From Dipteronia dyeriana (lineage: Eukaryota > Streptophyta > Magnoliopsida > Sapindales > Sapindaceae), in contig CM065303.1 of the NCBI GenBank assembly GCA_032871835.1, forward strand, positions 19,904,001 to 19,968,000: DNA of 64,000 bases, read 5' to 3'. Position 1 is the stretch's first letter, and every line of letters begins with the position of its first letter. The notes beneath the pieces were generated by a model, which saw only the letters and a list, made by a program, of their open reading frames with translations, searched no databases and was not told where the DNA came from. Made by a program: the position numbers and the translations under genes. This document shows positions 1 through 11,557 of the stretch, one piece after another.

Positions 1-413
1 TGAATATCTAACTGTTGTTTGTTAGCTCCATAAAGAGATTCAATAGCCGATTCTAAATATTTTGTCTGAACCAATGCTTCTTTGATACAATTTAAGTCAG
101 CACCTGTGTCAACCAGTGCATTGGCCCTTAAATTGTAATATGAAGCAATTCTGATGTCAATTTCTATGTACCATTTATGTATTCTGATCTCTCTTATTGC
201 ATTGACTTTAGCGAAATTAGTAATATCTTCTTGGTCATCAGCTTGGTCAGGTTGATCATCAGATTCATCCGAGCTGTTGGAACTAGGATGTTTTTCTGGG
301 GAGTTTTCAAGAGGATTCTTAGGAAATTGCTCTTTCAAACTGTTCTTGATTTGTAAATCTTGAATATTTTTCTTTAAAACTTTTATTTCTTCTTTAATGT
401 TTTGGATTTCTTT
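1..413 (-). pseudogene. EPRV polyprotein segment: acidic linker and aspartic protease start (partial)
   Basis: The reading frame is open on the minus strand from 413 to the window edge. It starts just below an in-frame TAA at 414-416. A lysine-rich stretch is followed by a Ser/Asp/Gln-rich acidic linker and then by the retropepsin-type active site VDTGAD at 96-113. In caulimovirids this protease lies between the coat protein knuckle and the reverse transcriptase and processes the polyprotein. The coat protein frame upstream ends at TGA 431-433, and the protease is in a different frame, so a stop plus a frameshift separate them. The rest of pol lies off the left edge. Confidence 0.8.
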
Positions 414-430
414 TTACTGGTCAGTGATAG

Positions 431-2009
431 TCACTTTCCTAGATTTGGTTTGAAATTTTCCCAAAATATTTTGTTCAAAGTCAGGTGTTTCAAAATGGGC
501 ATTTTTAAAAGGTTTATTGTCAGTAGTAGGAGTATTGCTGTTACTAGGGGCAGGCTCACTGGCAATCTTTTGTTGTAATTGTCGAATATGTTTTGCTTTT
601 TTAAAGGGTCTTCAATGTTATCAATCATGTTGATTATTAAAGAATAATCATATTGATCAAGAACATTTATTTCTTTACAAAAGCAAGGTTGTGTCTCGGG
701 TTCTGATTTTGATGATGAATCGGGGGAAGTATCATCCGAGGATTCCTCGATTATTAGGACTTCAGTAGGGGAGGATGATGATCCTTCTTCTGATTCTGAA
801 TCAGCATATAGAACCTGAAGAATTTTGTCTTTGACTTCTTCTTCCAAATCAAGACTTTTGATCTTATTCTTTTGGTCAGGACATTTGTTGGTATAATGTC
901 CTTCTTTACCACATTTAAAGCATTTGTTGGATTTTTTTAAAATTCTCCTCTTATTGAGGTTTCCCTTTTTGTTCTGTTTCGGGGGCCAATAATTAGGAGT
1001 TTTGCTAGGAATGTAAGCATAATCAGGATATCTCTTCCTGTCATACTTATCTCTTTTGTACCTATAAACACTTTTAGGGGATTTGTGAAATTTCTTTTTC
1101 CTAGGTGTGGGGAGTTTGTCAAAACCAAACTGTTCGCACCACGATCTTAGTTCTTTTCTGGTTGTCAACTTTTGTTGTTTGAGTTGGCTTTTTAGTCGAA
1201 GATCATTGCAAAGTTGTAAGGCTACTATATTCATCGTAGCAATGATCTCACCATAAGTCCAGGTGTTTGGTACATCTGAGACCAGTCAGACCATCCCATC
1301 TGTTCTACCATTTTGTCTCTAACTTTATTGGAAAAGAGCTTTGGTAATCTAGAAATGAATTTTTCTTTCCAATAGGAGTTAGCATTGTCAGGACGTTGTA
1401 AAACTCTCTTTAGGAAAATGTATTTATACCATTTGAAATCACTAAGTTTTTTGCATTTCAAATTTTGGAGTTTTGAAAATTCTTTCCTTGGTTGATGTTG
1501 GGATTTCCAACAAAATGCTTCAAAATGGTGTAACATAGGACATCAATACCATCAGGCTGAGATGTGGTTGTGGTAGTTGATGTTGAAGGTATAAAGGATG
1601 CTGGGTCAGTGGCTGATCTGGCTGGGGTAGTGGTGGATATTTCTTTAGTGTGGTTGATAATGGATGTCCTGACATTTAGACTGAGAGTATGGGTCCACCA
1701 TCCAAATAATTGGCCTTCAAAGCCAGTGGTTAAGGAGGTTACTGCGTCAACATGGGTCATGCACTGTTTCTTGATGTAAATATACTCTATGGTATGCATT
1801 TGTCTAAGTACTGTAATGATCTGATATTCTGATAAGCCATCAATGTTGAATTGATAGCAGACATTACCAGTATAGGCTCGATATGGAACAATATCTTCAT
1901 ATTGTAGGTCAGGAGGAGTAGGTCTGGGGTAATATTGTTTGGTGTTTTGGTAATATCGAGTGTGATTGTGACTGTCTGCTTTGTCATTGGAGGTGATCTT
2001 TTGGACCAT
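431..2009 (-). pseudogene. EPRV coat protein with CCHC zinc knuckle (frameshifted)
   Basis: Three overlapping minus-strand frames make up one decayed coat protein: about 2009-1458, 1536-1231 and 1234-431. The first holds the GFEGQLFGWW motif typical of the caulimovirid and retroelement capsid core. The middle one is a basic, aromatic-rich capsid segment. The last has a Lys/Arg-rich stretch followed by the knuckle CFKCGKEGHYTNKC at about 883-923, which fits CX2CX4HX4C, and an acidic Ser/Asp-rich tail. Coat protein packages the viral DNA and the knuckle binds nucleic acid. At least two frameshifts break it. A retrotransposon gag is the alternative, but the upstream movement protein and the lack of LTRs favour a virus. 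Confidence 0.8.
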
Positions 2010-2048
2010 GTTTTGAAAATCTAAGTCTTCTTCATCATCAGAGGATGA

Positions 2049-3237
2049 TTAGATATTTTTGTCAAGGGTTTGAACTTCTGACCTTGGTAGGTCTTTGCGT
2101 CTTTCTTCTAAGGCTTTTAGTAGCTCTTTTTCATCAATGATGTTATCAAAGCATTTTTCAATGCCAGTATGGTCAGGAAACATGAGAATGTCAGTGTGTG
2201 GTTCATATGTTTTCTCTTTTACTTTCCTGGATGAGGAAGTTGGTTCATATGGGACAAAAACTTGTGGAGGAATTTCTTTTGGGATAGGGGAAACAAAGGA
2301 TTGAGAAAGGTTAAGATCTATTTTCTCTAATTGTTCACCCAGGGAATTTAAAAAGAAATTCGTGTAATTGTTTTGTCTCATAACTACTCCTATCTGTTGT
2401 GAAGATGAAGGAACAGTAGGAGATAGATCTTTGTCAAAAATTATGGAAGGTGTATAAAGGGTTGTATTGTTGTCACTTTCTGGGTCTTCTTTGGGCATTT
2501 TGATTTCAAAATGTCTTGGAGGGGGATGGACTTGTTTTTCCTCTCCTCTTTTTGTCTTGTATGTTCTGATGTTTGATTGATTAATCACAATACATTTTTG
2601 TTCAAGGTTTTTCCTGTTTGTATACCATTCAAATAAAGGTATTTCTTGATTAAGGCTTTTAATGTTTTCTATCCATCTTTTACGGAATTGATTTCTTTTG
2701 TTTTCGGAATAATTTTTCACGTATTTCTCTCTTAGTTGCTGATTCTGAGGAGAATAGTAATCATCAATTAAAAGATCAAAATCAATACTAGGTTCAGCAT
2801 CAATGACATTTATGGTTCTAATTTGGGGTTCTGGTTCAAGGATTTCTATTAAAACTTGAGAAGGAGTTGGTGAGGTTTGACATTGGTCATAGGTGTGTAC
2901 AGGTTGGGCTACTTGTTCTGCGGTTTTTTGGACATGTGTCACATGTGTTGGAATTTCTGTTTCATCTACGGTCCTTCTGGGTTTTCTTCTTCTGTGGACC
3001 AAATTGACTACTGGTTCACTGGAGTCATATTCTAGATCATAATTGGAAACTGGGCTTGAAGTGAGGTTAGTTATCTGTCTGGGTTGTCTTGGGGCTAAAC
3101 TTGGTATTTGTCTAGCTATATTTTGCCTGGATAGGCTAGATAATGAATTTCTAGCTGATTGGAAGTCATTTAGAGATCTGGAATGGTCGCTGTCATTGTT
3201 TCTGAGAGATAGACCCCTTCTAAAGGATATTTTAAGG
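2049..3237 (-). pseudogene. EPRV linker region between movement and coat proteins
   Basis: The minus-strand frame is open from about 3237 down to the stop at 2049. It begins with a Ser/Arg/Asn-rich low-complexity stretch, then a basic patch (HRRRKPRR) at about 2980-3000, Pro/Thr-rich sequence, and a charged segment rich in Lys, Arg and Trp near 2650-2720. It lies between the movement and coat proteins, where caulimovirid polyproteins carry a poorly conserved, largely disordered region. I recognise no catalytic motif. The frame is unusually long and undamaged compared with its neighbours. Its assignment rests on position. Confidence 0.65.
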
Positions 3238-3245
3238 GTCCCATC

Positions 3246-4048
3246 CTATTCTGTTACACAGTCATGCAGGTTTCTCATAGGAGGTTTATAAGAAGGTTGG
3301 TCAACTTTCTCTTTGACCCAATCATCAGGAAATTTGATGTTTTCCCATCCGACTGGAACAGGTACAAGGACATTTACTGAGGGAGATGCATTAAAACATA
3401 TGGTCTGGATAGCTGGTACAGATGGAGGTATGTAGCTGGGGATAAATCCAGAGGTTAAGACACGGTAATGTACTGTGTATGTAAGTTTATAAGGACTGGA
3501 TTTCTCCAGGAACTGGTAATTATGGGTCTGGATGTCAATCACAAGGCACTTTTCTTTGTGTTAGTCAGTATTTAAGGCAATGGTAAAGTTTGGGTAACAC
3601 TGGAAGTAAATAGGACCATAAGTCAGAGAGGTTTCAGCCATTCCCAATATAGATTTTTTGTAATTAGTAATTCTCTTGTCTCTTAAAACAATTAATAAAA
3701 AATTGTTTAATCCAATTTTTGATAAAGGTTTAAAGCCTACTTGGACACTTCCAATATGCAGGTCATTAAAACTGATTTTGTTGTAATGGTTCAAACTGTT
3801 TTTGTTCAAAAGATTTGTCGTAAAAGTACTGTTTTGGAATTTTACATTGATCTCTTTGGTTTTCTGACTCAGAAGGGTCCTAAAGTCTAAAAGTTTTTCT
3901 TGTATACACTACTTTGTTGAATATTAGGCAACCACCAATTAATCAAGTCTTTGTCATCCCAATTAGTCTCATAGTTAGCCACAAATTGTCCAGTACTAAT
4001 ATTCATATAATCTGGTTTTACTTCAGCTCTAGAACTACTTGTAGACAT
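3246..4048 (-). pseudogene. EPRV movement protein (frameshifted)
   Basis: The likely start is the ATG at 4046-4048, giving MSTSSSRAEV, about 160 bases downstream of the primer site. The frame is broken near 3889 (TAG), continues in a second frame to the stop at 3561, and then in a third to 3246. Matches to the caulimovirid movement-protein family are the GPIYFQCYPNF segment at about 3590-3625 and a VHYRVLT segment further on. In the family this protein forms tubules at plasmodesmata for cell-to-cell spread and is the first domain of the polyprotein. Two frameshifts or stops make it non-functional. Confidence 0.8.
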
Positions 4049-4208
4049 GGTAAAGAAAATAAATAGTAAAAACCCTAGGTTTTGACTCACAGCCTGATCA
4101 AACGGGCAACACAGCCTATAGCACTCCTGGAAAACGCCAAACACCCTATAGACCTACCGACTTTTGCACCTAGAGATAGTCACTACTATTGTCTTCAACA
4201 AGTCTCAA

Positions 4209-4221
4209 GGCTCTGATACCA
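4209..4221 (-). promoter_or_regulatory. EPRV primer-binding site (tRNA-Met)
   Basis: The minus strand reads TGGTATCAGAGCC, a full match to the complement of the 3' end of plant initiator tRNA-Met. This is the minus-strand primer site of plant pararetroviruses. It sits upstream of the movement-protein start and no LTR end abuts it. Confidence 0.85.
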
Positions 4222-4640
4222 AAACAGAACAGGATAATATAAAACAGGAAGCACAGTACAATATAAAGAAATTCTATGAACATCTAGGAAATAAAAGACA
4301 AAATGCAGTCAACTGTTCAACAATACAAGTATAAAAATATAATTGGTTTGTACGTGGCGTTGTCTGCACAAGTCTACTCTACTCGCATCAATCTGGGTAT
4401 GAGTATGTCTGAGTATTCCAGCCGATATACTTAGACCATAATTTAATAAAATGTCATAAAATTAAAGATAATAAGGTATATAGCCGCTTACAGTGATAAG
4501 CAAAATAGTCTGACAGCAAAGTGTACATAAATAAGTCTCAAACTTTATTTAAGAGATTCAGAAATTTAAAGTAGAGGGAAAAGAAAGAACAAAGCTTCGC
4601 AGAGCTTTTCTCAAAGAAACTTATAATATATATATATATA
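4222..4640 (-). promoter_or_regulatory. EPRV intergenic region: promoter and leader
   Basis: On the minus strand a TATATA...TATAAG box (about 4620-4640) is followed by a CT-rich leader. An AATAAA polyadenylation signal at 4544-4549 lies about 75 bases downstream, and the primer site is a further 320 bases on. A poly(A) signal close behind the start is the arrangement that gives caulimovirids a terminally redundant pregenomic RNA. The TATA box merges with the TA repeat at the junction, so its upstream enhancer is either lost or replaced by Copia LTR sequence. Activity is not inferable. Confidence 0.55.
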
Positions 4641-6090
4641 TTCTTGTTTGTATCCTATACAAAAACTTATATATGTGCACACACCAATTTGCATCCAATG
4701 CAATCTCTTGTGTTATAATTGATATATATATATTAATTATCCTTTTCAAATATATCTAATATATCAAAAGTAATAATAAGTATTTTAAATTTAAACTTAA
4801 ATTCAAATAATTAGATAAATGATTTAGTAAAATAAAATAATCCTATTATTTTATCTTCAACTAAATCCATATATCAACTAACACCCTCCAATTAATAGTT
4901 AATTAATAATTCATAATTATCAATGTAATTATATAATCTAATTATTTAATTAATTTAACTATTAAAATTCATTAATTAAATAATCTCATTATTCAATTAA
5001 TTTTTGAATATATACATGTCACTTTTGTAACACAATTAATTGGACAATCCAATTATTAACCGTGACCCTTGTTACCTAAATCGATCGGGCTAGCAAGGGG
5101 ACCAAATGTACCCACAGTATTTTGAGCTCCAGTAATCCTCAGAATCATTAATTAAACTCTTTAATTAATATTCCTTGATTATTAACTCTGGTGTTATTCC
5201 ACTAAAAACCTGAAGCTACACTCTCTCAACTGCAGACGCTTTTACACAGACCGATACAACTCGGTGTCTATCGATATAGCTATTACACATGGTGTGATCC
5301 TCCACAATAGTTCATAATTAGAGCTGGATCATAATGCCCGTTATACCCCTCTAATTACATATATCCTTTAAGTACCATTGATTATCTAATAGACAATAAA
5401 TCCTATTTCCACACGGAATTAGGAAATCGCTCATATTGTCCAAGCCCCGAATCAACCTTTAAAGGAACTACCGTCTACTTCTCACGAGAAGGAATGGATT
5501 CCACTATTTTGTACAAACCTTCTCAGCCACAAGCCAAACATCAATCCCAACATACAGAGTATATTGATCGGGAACTGCATCAGACCTTACCCATGGTATA
5601 TCAAAGATCAAGATCTAACCTGAAGAAGTCGATAAGACACTCAGGATTAAGATCACCCACATATAGCCATTATTACTTGATATATATGAATCTCATCGGT
5701 AAACGGATCTTGGTGAGAGATTCATATAGATCATGGCCCAGCCCTATATGATCACATCATACAAGGTGCCTTCATTCACATATCTCATATGAATGATTCA
5801 GGATAGAATCATCGTATATTACGGAATGGATAGTAGCTATAGATTAACCACAAATAAAGTACCCAGCTTTATTTGCTATCTATGGACTCTTTAGATTGCA
5901 TGTCTCTTACTGTATCCATCTGTATATGATACTCATATACACAGTTCGATATTACATCCGACAATCTTGGATGTGAAATATATGCACAAGTTATAAAATA
6001 AAAAACACAACAAGAATGAATTGAACTTTTCTTTTTATTTATTTCATAAATCCATTTACATATTACATTTTTAGGGCATAAACCCCAACA
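4641..6090 (-). repeat. Copia-1 3' LTR, truncated at the pararetrovirus junction
   Basis: It aligns with 12650-14163 nearly base for base, for example the shared stretch starting CTATACAAAAACTTATATATG and the TTGGACAATCCAATTA block. It begins at 6090 (minus strand) and loses homology at the TA microsatellite 4624-4640, so roughly 0.9 kb of LTR (the equivalent of 11739-12600) is missing here. Confidence 0.85.
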
Positions 6091-6101
6091 ATCTCCCACT
6101 T
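6091..6101 (-). promoter_or_regulatory. Copia-1 polypurine tract
   Basis: The minus strand AAGTGGGAGAT directly precedes the 3' LTR start TGTTGGGG. This is the plus-strand priming site. Confidence 0.8.
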
Positions 6102-6104
6102 GTA

Positions 6105-7799
6105 CTAAAGCATGTGAGGCATGTCTAGTAACCCTAGACCATCTAGGTGACCCAAAAACACTTTAGCCGGTAAGGTCTTCGTAAATGGATCAGCATGATT
6201 GTCTCTTGAGGCTATCTTGGTGACGATCACATCTTCTCTTTGATATATCTCTCTAATGAGATGATACTTTCTCTCTATATGCTCCCCTCTCTTGTGGCTT
6301 CTTGGTTCTTTGGAATTAGCCACAGCACCATTGTTATCACAATAAAGTGTGATGAGCTTATCCTAATTTGGAACAACTTCCAGATCACTCAAGAATTTAC
6401 GAAGCCAAATAACCTCTTTAGCAGCTTTACAAGCAGCTACATATTCGGCTTCCATGGTGGAGTCAGCAATGCAAGATTGCTTGATACTTCTCCGAACAAT
6501 GGCTCCACCACCCAAGGTAAATACTGATCTAGTCATGGATTTCCTAGAATCCTTTTATGACTAAAAATTAGAATCCGTGTATCCTAACGGGATCAAATCC
6601 TGCCCAGAATACACTAGCACATAAACTTTCGTTCTTAGAAAATACTTGAGAATTGTCTTGACAGTAACCCATTGATCCAATCTTGGGTTGGACTGGTATC
6701 TGCTGACTATTCCCACTACATAGCAGATGTCTGGTCTCATACGTAACATAGCATACATGAGACTACATACTGCCGATGCATAGGGTACACGTCTCATATC
6801 CTCAACTTCTTGAGGTGTCTTAGGACACTGTTCCTTAGACAAACGAACTTCATACCTGGAAGGTAAATTACCTTTCTTGGAGTTTTGCATCGAAAATCAC
6901 ACAAGAATCTTATCTATATATGATGCCTTAGAAAATGATTTTAGTTTGTTCTTACGATCCCTTATAAGTTGGATCCATAGAACATAACTTGCCTCTCCAA
7001 AATCTTTCAATTGGAATTGGCTAGCCAGCCAGCCCTTTACATCAGACAATACTCCCACATCATTCTCAATGAGTAGGATATCATCTATGTATAGGATCAA
7101 GAAAACTACTTTCTTGTCAATGATACACTTGTAGACACAATGCTCATCAACGTTCTGCTCGAAGCCATAAGCTTTGATTACATCATCAAACCTTATGTTC
7201 CAAGATCTAGATGCTTGCTTAAGTCCATAGATAGACCTTTATAGCTTACAAACCTTTTGCTCTTGATCTGGAGACACGAATCCCTCTGGTTGCATCATAT
7301 AAATGCTCTCGTCAAGATTGTCATTCAAGAATGCAGTTTTGACTTCCATTTACCAAATTTTATAATCGAAATAGGCAGCAATGGATAAGAGAATCCTAAT
7401 AGACTTAAACATGACTACTGACAAGAAGATCTCTTCATAATCGACCCCCTTTTTCTGGGTATAACCCTTGGCCAATAGCCTTGCTTTGAAGGTCTCTACC
7501 TTCCCGTCTACTATTCTCTTTCTCTTGTAGATCCAGTTACACCCTATGGATTTTACCCCATCCGGTAAGACTACAAGATCCCAGACTGAGTTAAAGTATG
7601 TGGACTCTATCTTGAGATTCTTTGCTTTAAGCCATTTTTTTTTATCAGGATCTTCCATTGCATTCTTAAATGTCAATGAATCATCCATACTATCAGCAGA
7701 GACAACACCTTGTCCCTCACATATACCTAAATAGTGTTCAGGTTGTCTCAAGACCCTCTCACTACGTCTAGGTGGTAGTGTATCCTGATCAGGAACCAT
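6105..7799 (-). pseudogene. Copia-1 reverse transcriptase and RNase H (decayed)
   Basis: Minus-strand frames in order: a linker and RT fingers (7799-7350, with GCNWIYKRK and KARLLAKGYTQ motifs), RT palm with the intact catalytic YIDDILLI at about 7080-7100, thumb/connection (6890-6561, with RPDICY and VSRYQSNP), and RNase H (ending at 6105, with RSHKRGEHIERKYHLIREI and ADPFTKTL). This copies element RNA into DNA and removes the RNA template. Several frames are joined only through frameshifts (near 7350, 7200 and 6895), and the RNase H core at 6350-6560 has stops. The motifs are clear, so the family is certain and the loss of function is too. Confidence 0.88.
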
Positions 7800-7814
7800 C
7801 TGACTCTCAGATGT

Positions 7815-9060
7815 TTATGGATCAATAACTCTTGTTGATGAAGCATTAGTCTCACCAGGCTCCAACTCATTCAATACAATCTTAGAACGATGTTTATGGT
7901 TACTAATATAATTGTCCTCGAGAAACGTTGCATTTGTCAATACAAATACTTTGTTATCTTCGGGACTATAGAAATGTCCATATCTGGTCTCTTTGGAGTA
8001 TCCTACAAACAGGCAGACCACAAACTTGGAGTCTAGCTTTCCACTTTTGTTCTTCAGCACGTGTCCTGGACACCCCCATATGTGAAAATGTTGCAAACTA
8101 GCTTTATGATGATTCCACAACTCTAGGGGAGTCTTAGGAATAGATTTGGATGGCACCACATTCAAAATGTATGCCGCTGTTTGTAATGCATATCCCCAGA
8201 AGGAATTTGGTAATGATGAAAAACTAATCATAGATCTCACTATTTTTACTAGGGTTCTATTTATCTTCTCCGCTACACCATTTACCGAGGTGTATCGGGA
8301 GCTGTGAGTTGGGAAACTATCCCATGCTTGACCGTGAAGTCTTCAAACTCTTGGTCAAGGTACTCACCTTCACGATCCGATCGTGGTAACTTGATAGTCC
8401 TACCTAATTGATTCTCAACTTCAGCTCATAATTCTTTGAACATTTCCGACTTCTGTTGCATTAGGTAAACGCACCCGTATCCGTATCTTGAGTAGTCATC
8501 TATAAAGGTGACATGCGTCTGTATGTATAAGCTCTAGCGGTTCTTTAGCTCTAAGCTCTTTTCCAGTAAAAGGTCTCTTAGTCATCTTACCTTCCAGACA
8601 AGATTCGCAGACAAGTAAGGTGCCAACCTTTAACTCACTTAAAGGTCCGCTTTTTACTAGTCTATCTATCTGGTCAATGTTGATATGACCAAGCCTTAGA
8701 TTCCCGAGATACGTGTCATTATGTCGTTTAGTTTTTGGTTTTTCAACCTTAAACATTTCGGTGTTGAGTAGTGTAGTATGTATTAATGGTCTTAACACAT
8801 ACAAATTGTTTTCATTAATTCCTGAATAAATATTCAGACCATTCTTTTCAATAATAACGTACTTATTATTAAAAGAAACAGAATATTTTTGTTCTAATAA
8901 CTAAGAAACGGAAATCAAATTCCGTGTAAATCCAGGAATATAAAATATATTGTCCAACAATATATAATTATTACAAAAATGTAATCTAATTACACCCACT
9001 GCTCCTTCCGGCACGACATCCCCCTGACCCTACACACATTGAGAAGGTTTGCTTCTCTAG
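7815..9060 (-). pseudogene. Copia-1 protease remnant and integrase (decayed)
   Basis: Around 9090-9120 the protease-type DSGATNH motif reads DSMATNH, so its active-site Gly is lost. The pre-integrase HHCC region lies at 8804-8496 (LGHINIDQIDRLVKSG, then CESCLEGKMTKRPF). The core keeps the second Asp in a DREGEYLDQEF segment near 8365-8395, and the C-terminal part ([15 protein letters not shown] to [11 protein letters not shown]) is at 8240-7815. Just after the HTD segment that carries the first catalytic Asp, about 15 residues seem to be deleted, and stops fall at about 8430, 8280 and 8250. Integrase inserts the cDNA into host DNA; this copy cannot. Confidence 0.8.
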
Positions 9061-9363
9061 CTGTGTCCAATAATCAGTCCATTATAAAGAAGAACAAACA
9101 TGGTTAGTGGCCATCGAATCAATTATCTAGGGTGAAGAATCATCTTCCACTAAACACGACTCAAGAACAAGTAAATCATATATTACTTTTCTTGGATTTC
9201 TTCTTGCTTTAGGCTTTCTTGGGTTTGGGCTTACCCTTCGCTTTCCTAGTAGACCTCTTTCTCTTCTTATTATTAGAGTAAGATGGTTCGACAACATTTG
9301 TCTCACCGGTCTTGCCTTTGTTATTCTTAGTCAAGGACTCAAAGTAGTAAGCTCAATGAGCAA

Positions 9364-9915
9364 CTATGTGAGATTGAACCTTAATTTGTTCATCCTGTAG
9401 TTGCTCTTTAACTGATGGAAACTCTTCGGAAGATTCATCAGTATGATGCTCACTTGACTGGGTTCATCAATGGCCCCACCATTGACTTCTACCTTGTTGA
9501 AGTAGGACATCATGCTCAGAACATGTTCCCGAACTGACTTACCTTCCTTCATACTAGCGAGCATAGCGGAACAAACATCTTCGTGTCGCTTTTGCTCGGA
9601 GGGCTGCCCAAACATAGCTTGCAATGACTCCATGATTTCGAATTCTGAAGTCATTGCTTCATGCTTTGTGACAAGCACGTCTGTAATAGAAGCCAACGGA
9701 TATGTTCAGGTTTTCTCATCAGATGAGACCCATCGCTCGTATGCTTCACGAATAGTTCGTGTGGCATTGGTAGCATGCAATGGAGGACATTCCTCTGTAA
9801 GCATAAACTTGAGGTCTTTGGTGACCAATATTGCATTAATGTTAAGTTTCCACATAGTGTTGTTATTTCCAGTTAATTTTTCGTTTGCAAGAATTTTAAG
9901 TAATGCAGAAGACAT
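9364..9915 (-). pseudogene. Copia-1 gag (frameshifted)
   Basis: The ATG at 9913-9915 begins MSSALLKILANEKLTGNN, the usual N-terminus of this plant Copia gag family (UBN2-type). It is followed by ECPPLHATNATRTIREAYERW. A frameshift near 9700 moves to a second frame (9696-9364, with EIMESLQAMFGQ). A Lys/Arg-rich tail at about 9200-9290 is still readable, but no CCHC knuckle is visible. Gag would form the virus-like particle. Truncation and frameshift make it inactive. Confidence 0.82.
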
Positions 9916-11227
9916 TACAGTTGAAATAAATAAAACATTCATTCAGTCATTTATATAAAACAAGTGTGAGTGCTTTGGCATAAATTTAAACATGATGCAT
10001 GAACATGTTTAATGAACTAGAACTACCCTAAAACTAGTTGCTATACCACGACAATCCAACATACCACAAAGAAGTGCCGCCTTAGGGTCGGTCAAGTCTT
10101 TGCACGTTGGACCGAGACATTCTCAATAAAATGATATTCTAGAATAACTCTTATTCCATATCACTCAACCATCATTCATTTAGTCAGGTTTTTAATTAAC
10201 AAACTTAATCAAAACCTTCGTGAGTGTAACCCATTATTTCAGATCTCACGATCTTAACTTTAGAATTGCCGTCTTAGGGTCGGTCAATCTCGAAATACCC
10301 TCAGATATCCTATCCATTATGAAGTCAACCTTGGTATTGACCTTTGTGGAAACCCTCCTTAGGGAGGACGAAAGAAAATCCGTCACGAGGCCTCACTCGA
10401 ATCTCACGGTGTCGCACGGTGTTGAACTAATGATGGATACCGCGAGATATATATGTCATATATCTCTCTCCCACTCACTATTTTAAAATTTGGGTTTTCT
10501 GTTAACCGTTAATGCACCTAAACTCTACATGATTAAACGACTAACTTTAATCAAGTTATATAGTGCATTAACTAATTAGAACCAAATTCTAATTAACTAA
10601 TAAATTATTAATGATTTTTAACAATTAAAAATCTAATCTAATAGTGAATAATCTAAGTCTTTGTAAACTATTTACTAAGGTCAGATTATTATGATAGTGT
10701 TTACCAAGTTTTAACCATTAAAACCCTAACACTTTATTTGGGCTATTTATTATTAGGTTATTAATCAAATTAATCATAATAAATGACCCTACTAATCTAA
10801 TTTATTAAACACTTTAATAACTAGATTAATATTAATGAGAATTACAAAGTTTTCTAACTATACTAATCTCATTATTCATAGCCATTTATGTATATTGTCC
10901 ATTTTAATCACATTAAAAAAATATATAAAATACCAGTCTATGATGCATGTATGACATATCAAATATCTTTGTGTAGGCACATCTAATCTAAATGACATAC
11001 GTATGCATGACAATGCTTTTATCATCACATAATATAAAACATACATGATTTGACTGAGTACTGTGGATTATTTAACCTAAAAAATTGAATCTAAAATTAC
11101 AAAAAATTCCCCAAGGCATTCCTTGGTCTTCTAGTAACTTCAGATATCTTTCAGTCTCTTCTCGTCATTCCGATTTATCTCATGAATCAAAAACTGGAAA
11201 TCTGCACGGAACGCACTAGGCTACACT

Positions 11228-11440
11228 TGCCAACGGAACTGTGCATGAACAGTACGTTGTGAACAGTGTCGGTGAATAGTCGTTGAACAGTACCCGGTGA
11301 ACAGTACATATGAACAGTATCCGGTGAACAGTTACCCCCCCCCCCCAGTGAACAGTACGCTATGAACAGTACCGCCGCCGTGAGCAGTACCGCCGCCGTG
11401 AGCAGTACCGCCGTCGAGAAGCAGTACCGTCGTCGCGCGC
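11228..11440. repeat. GTGAACAGTAC / CCGCCGTGAGCAGTA minisatellite
   Basis: Around a dozen copies of an 11-17 base unit built on GAACAGTAC, changing to a GC-rich GAGCAGTACCGCCGTC form on the right. It contains a 12-base C run. It sits in the Copia-1 leader and contrasts with its AT-rich surroundings. Confidence 0.8.
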
Positions 11441-11508
11441 GTTTCCAGTTCTTTGTTTACAGGTTACAATTTTATTTATTTATTTACAATACAATAACAG
11501 TAAAATAA

Positions 11509-11510
<2 letters not shown>

Positions 11511-11555
<45 letters not shown>
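11511..11555. repeat. (TAA)n microsatellite
   Basis: An uninterrupted trinucleotide run of about 15 units in the Copia-1 leader next to the PBS. Confidence 0.95.

Positions 11556-11557
<2 letters not shown>

Larger units (their letters stand above)
1..4640 (-). mobile_element. Endogenous pararetrovirus (Caulimoviridae), 5' part, inactivated
   Basis: Read on the minus strand, the order is promoter/leader, tRNA-Met primer site, movement protein, a linker region, coat protein with CCHC knuckle, and aspartic protease. This is the gene order of the single-polyprotein caulimovirids (petuvirus/florendovirus type). The element runs off the left edge, so reverse transcriptase and RNase H are outside the window. 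Every domain is interrupted by at least one stop or frameshift, so it is a fossil and not an active virus. There is no LTR or integrase, which separates it from the retrotransposons nearby. The right end is a TA microsatellite at 4624-4640, beyond which the sequence is a Copia LTR. Genus assignment is an inference from gene order only. Confidence 0.85.

Noticed and set aside
2095..3291. Plus-strand frames opposite the viral polyprotein
   Set aside because: Shadows of the minus-strand viral reading frames.
4209..4221. Primer-binding sites read as tRNA-Met gene fragments
   Set aside because: Only 12-15 bases match the tRNA 3' end, always next to an LTR or viral leader.
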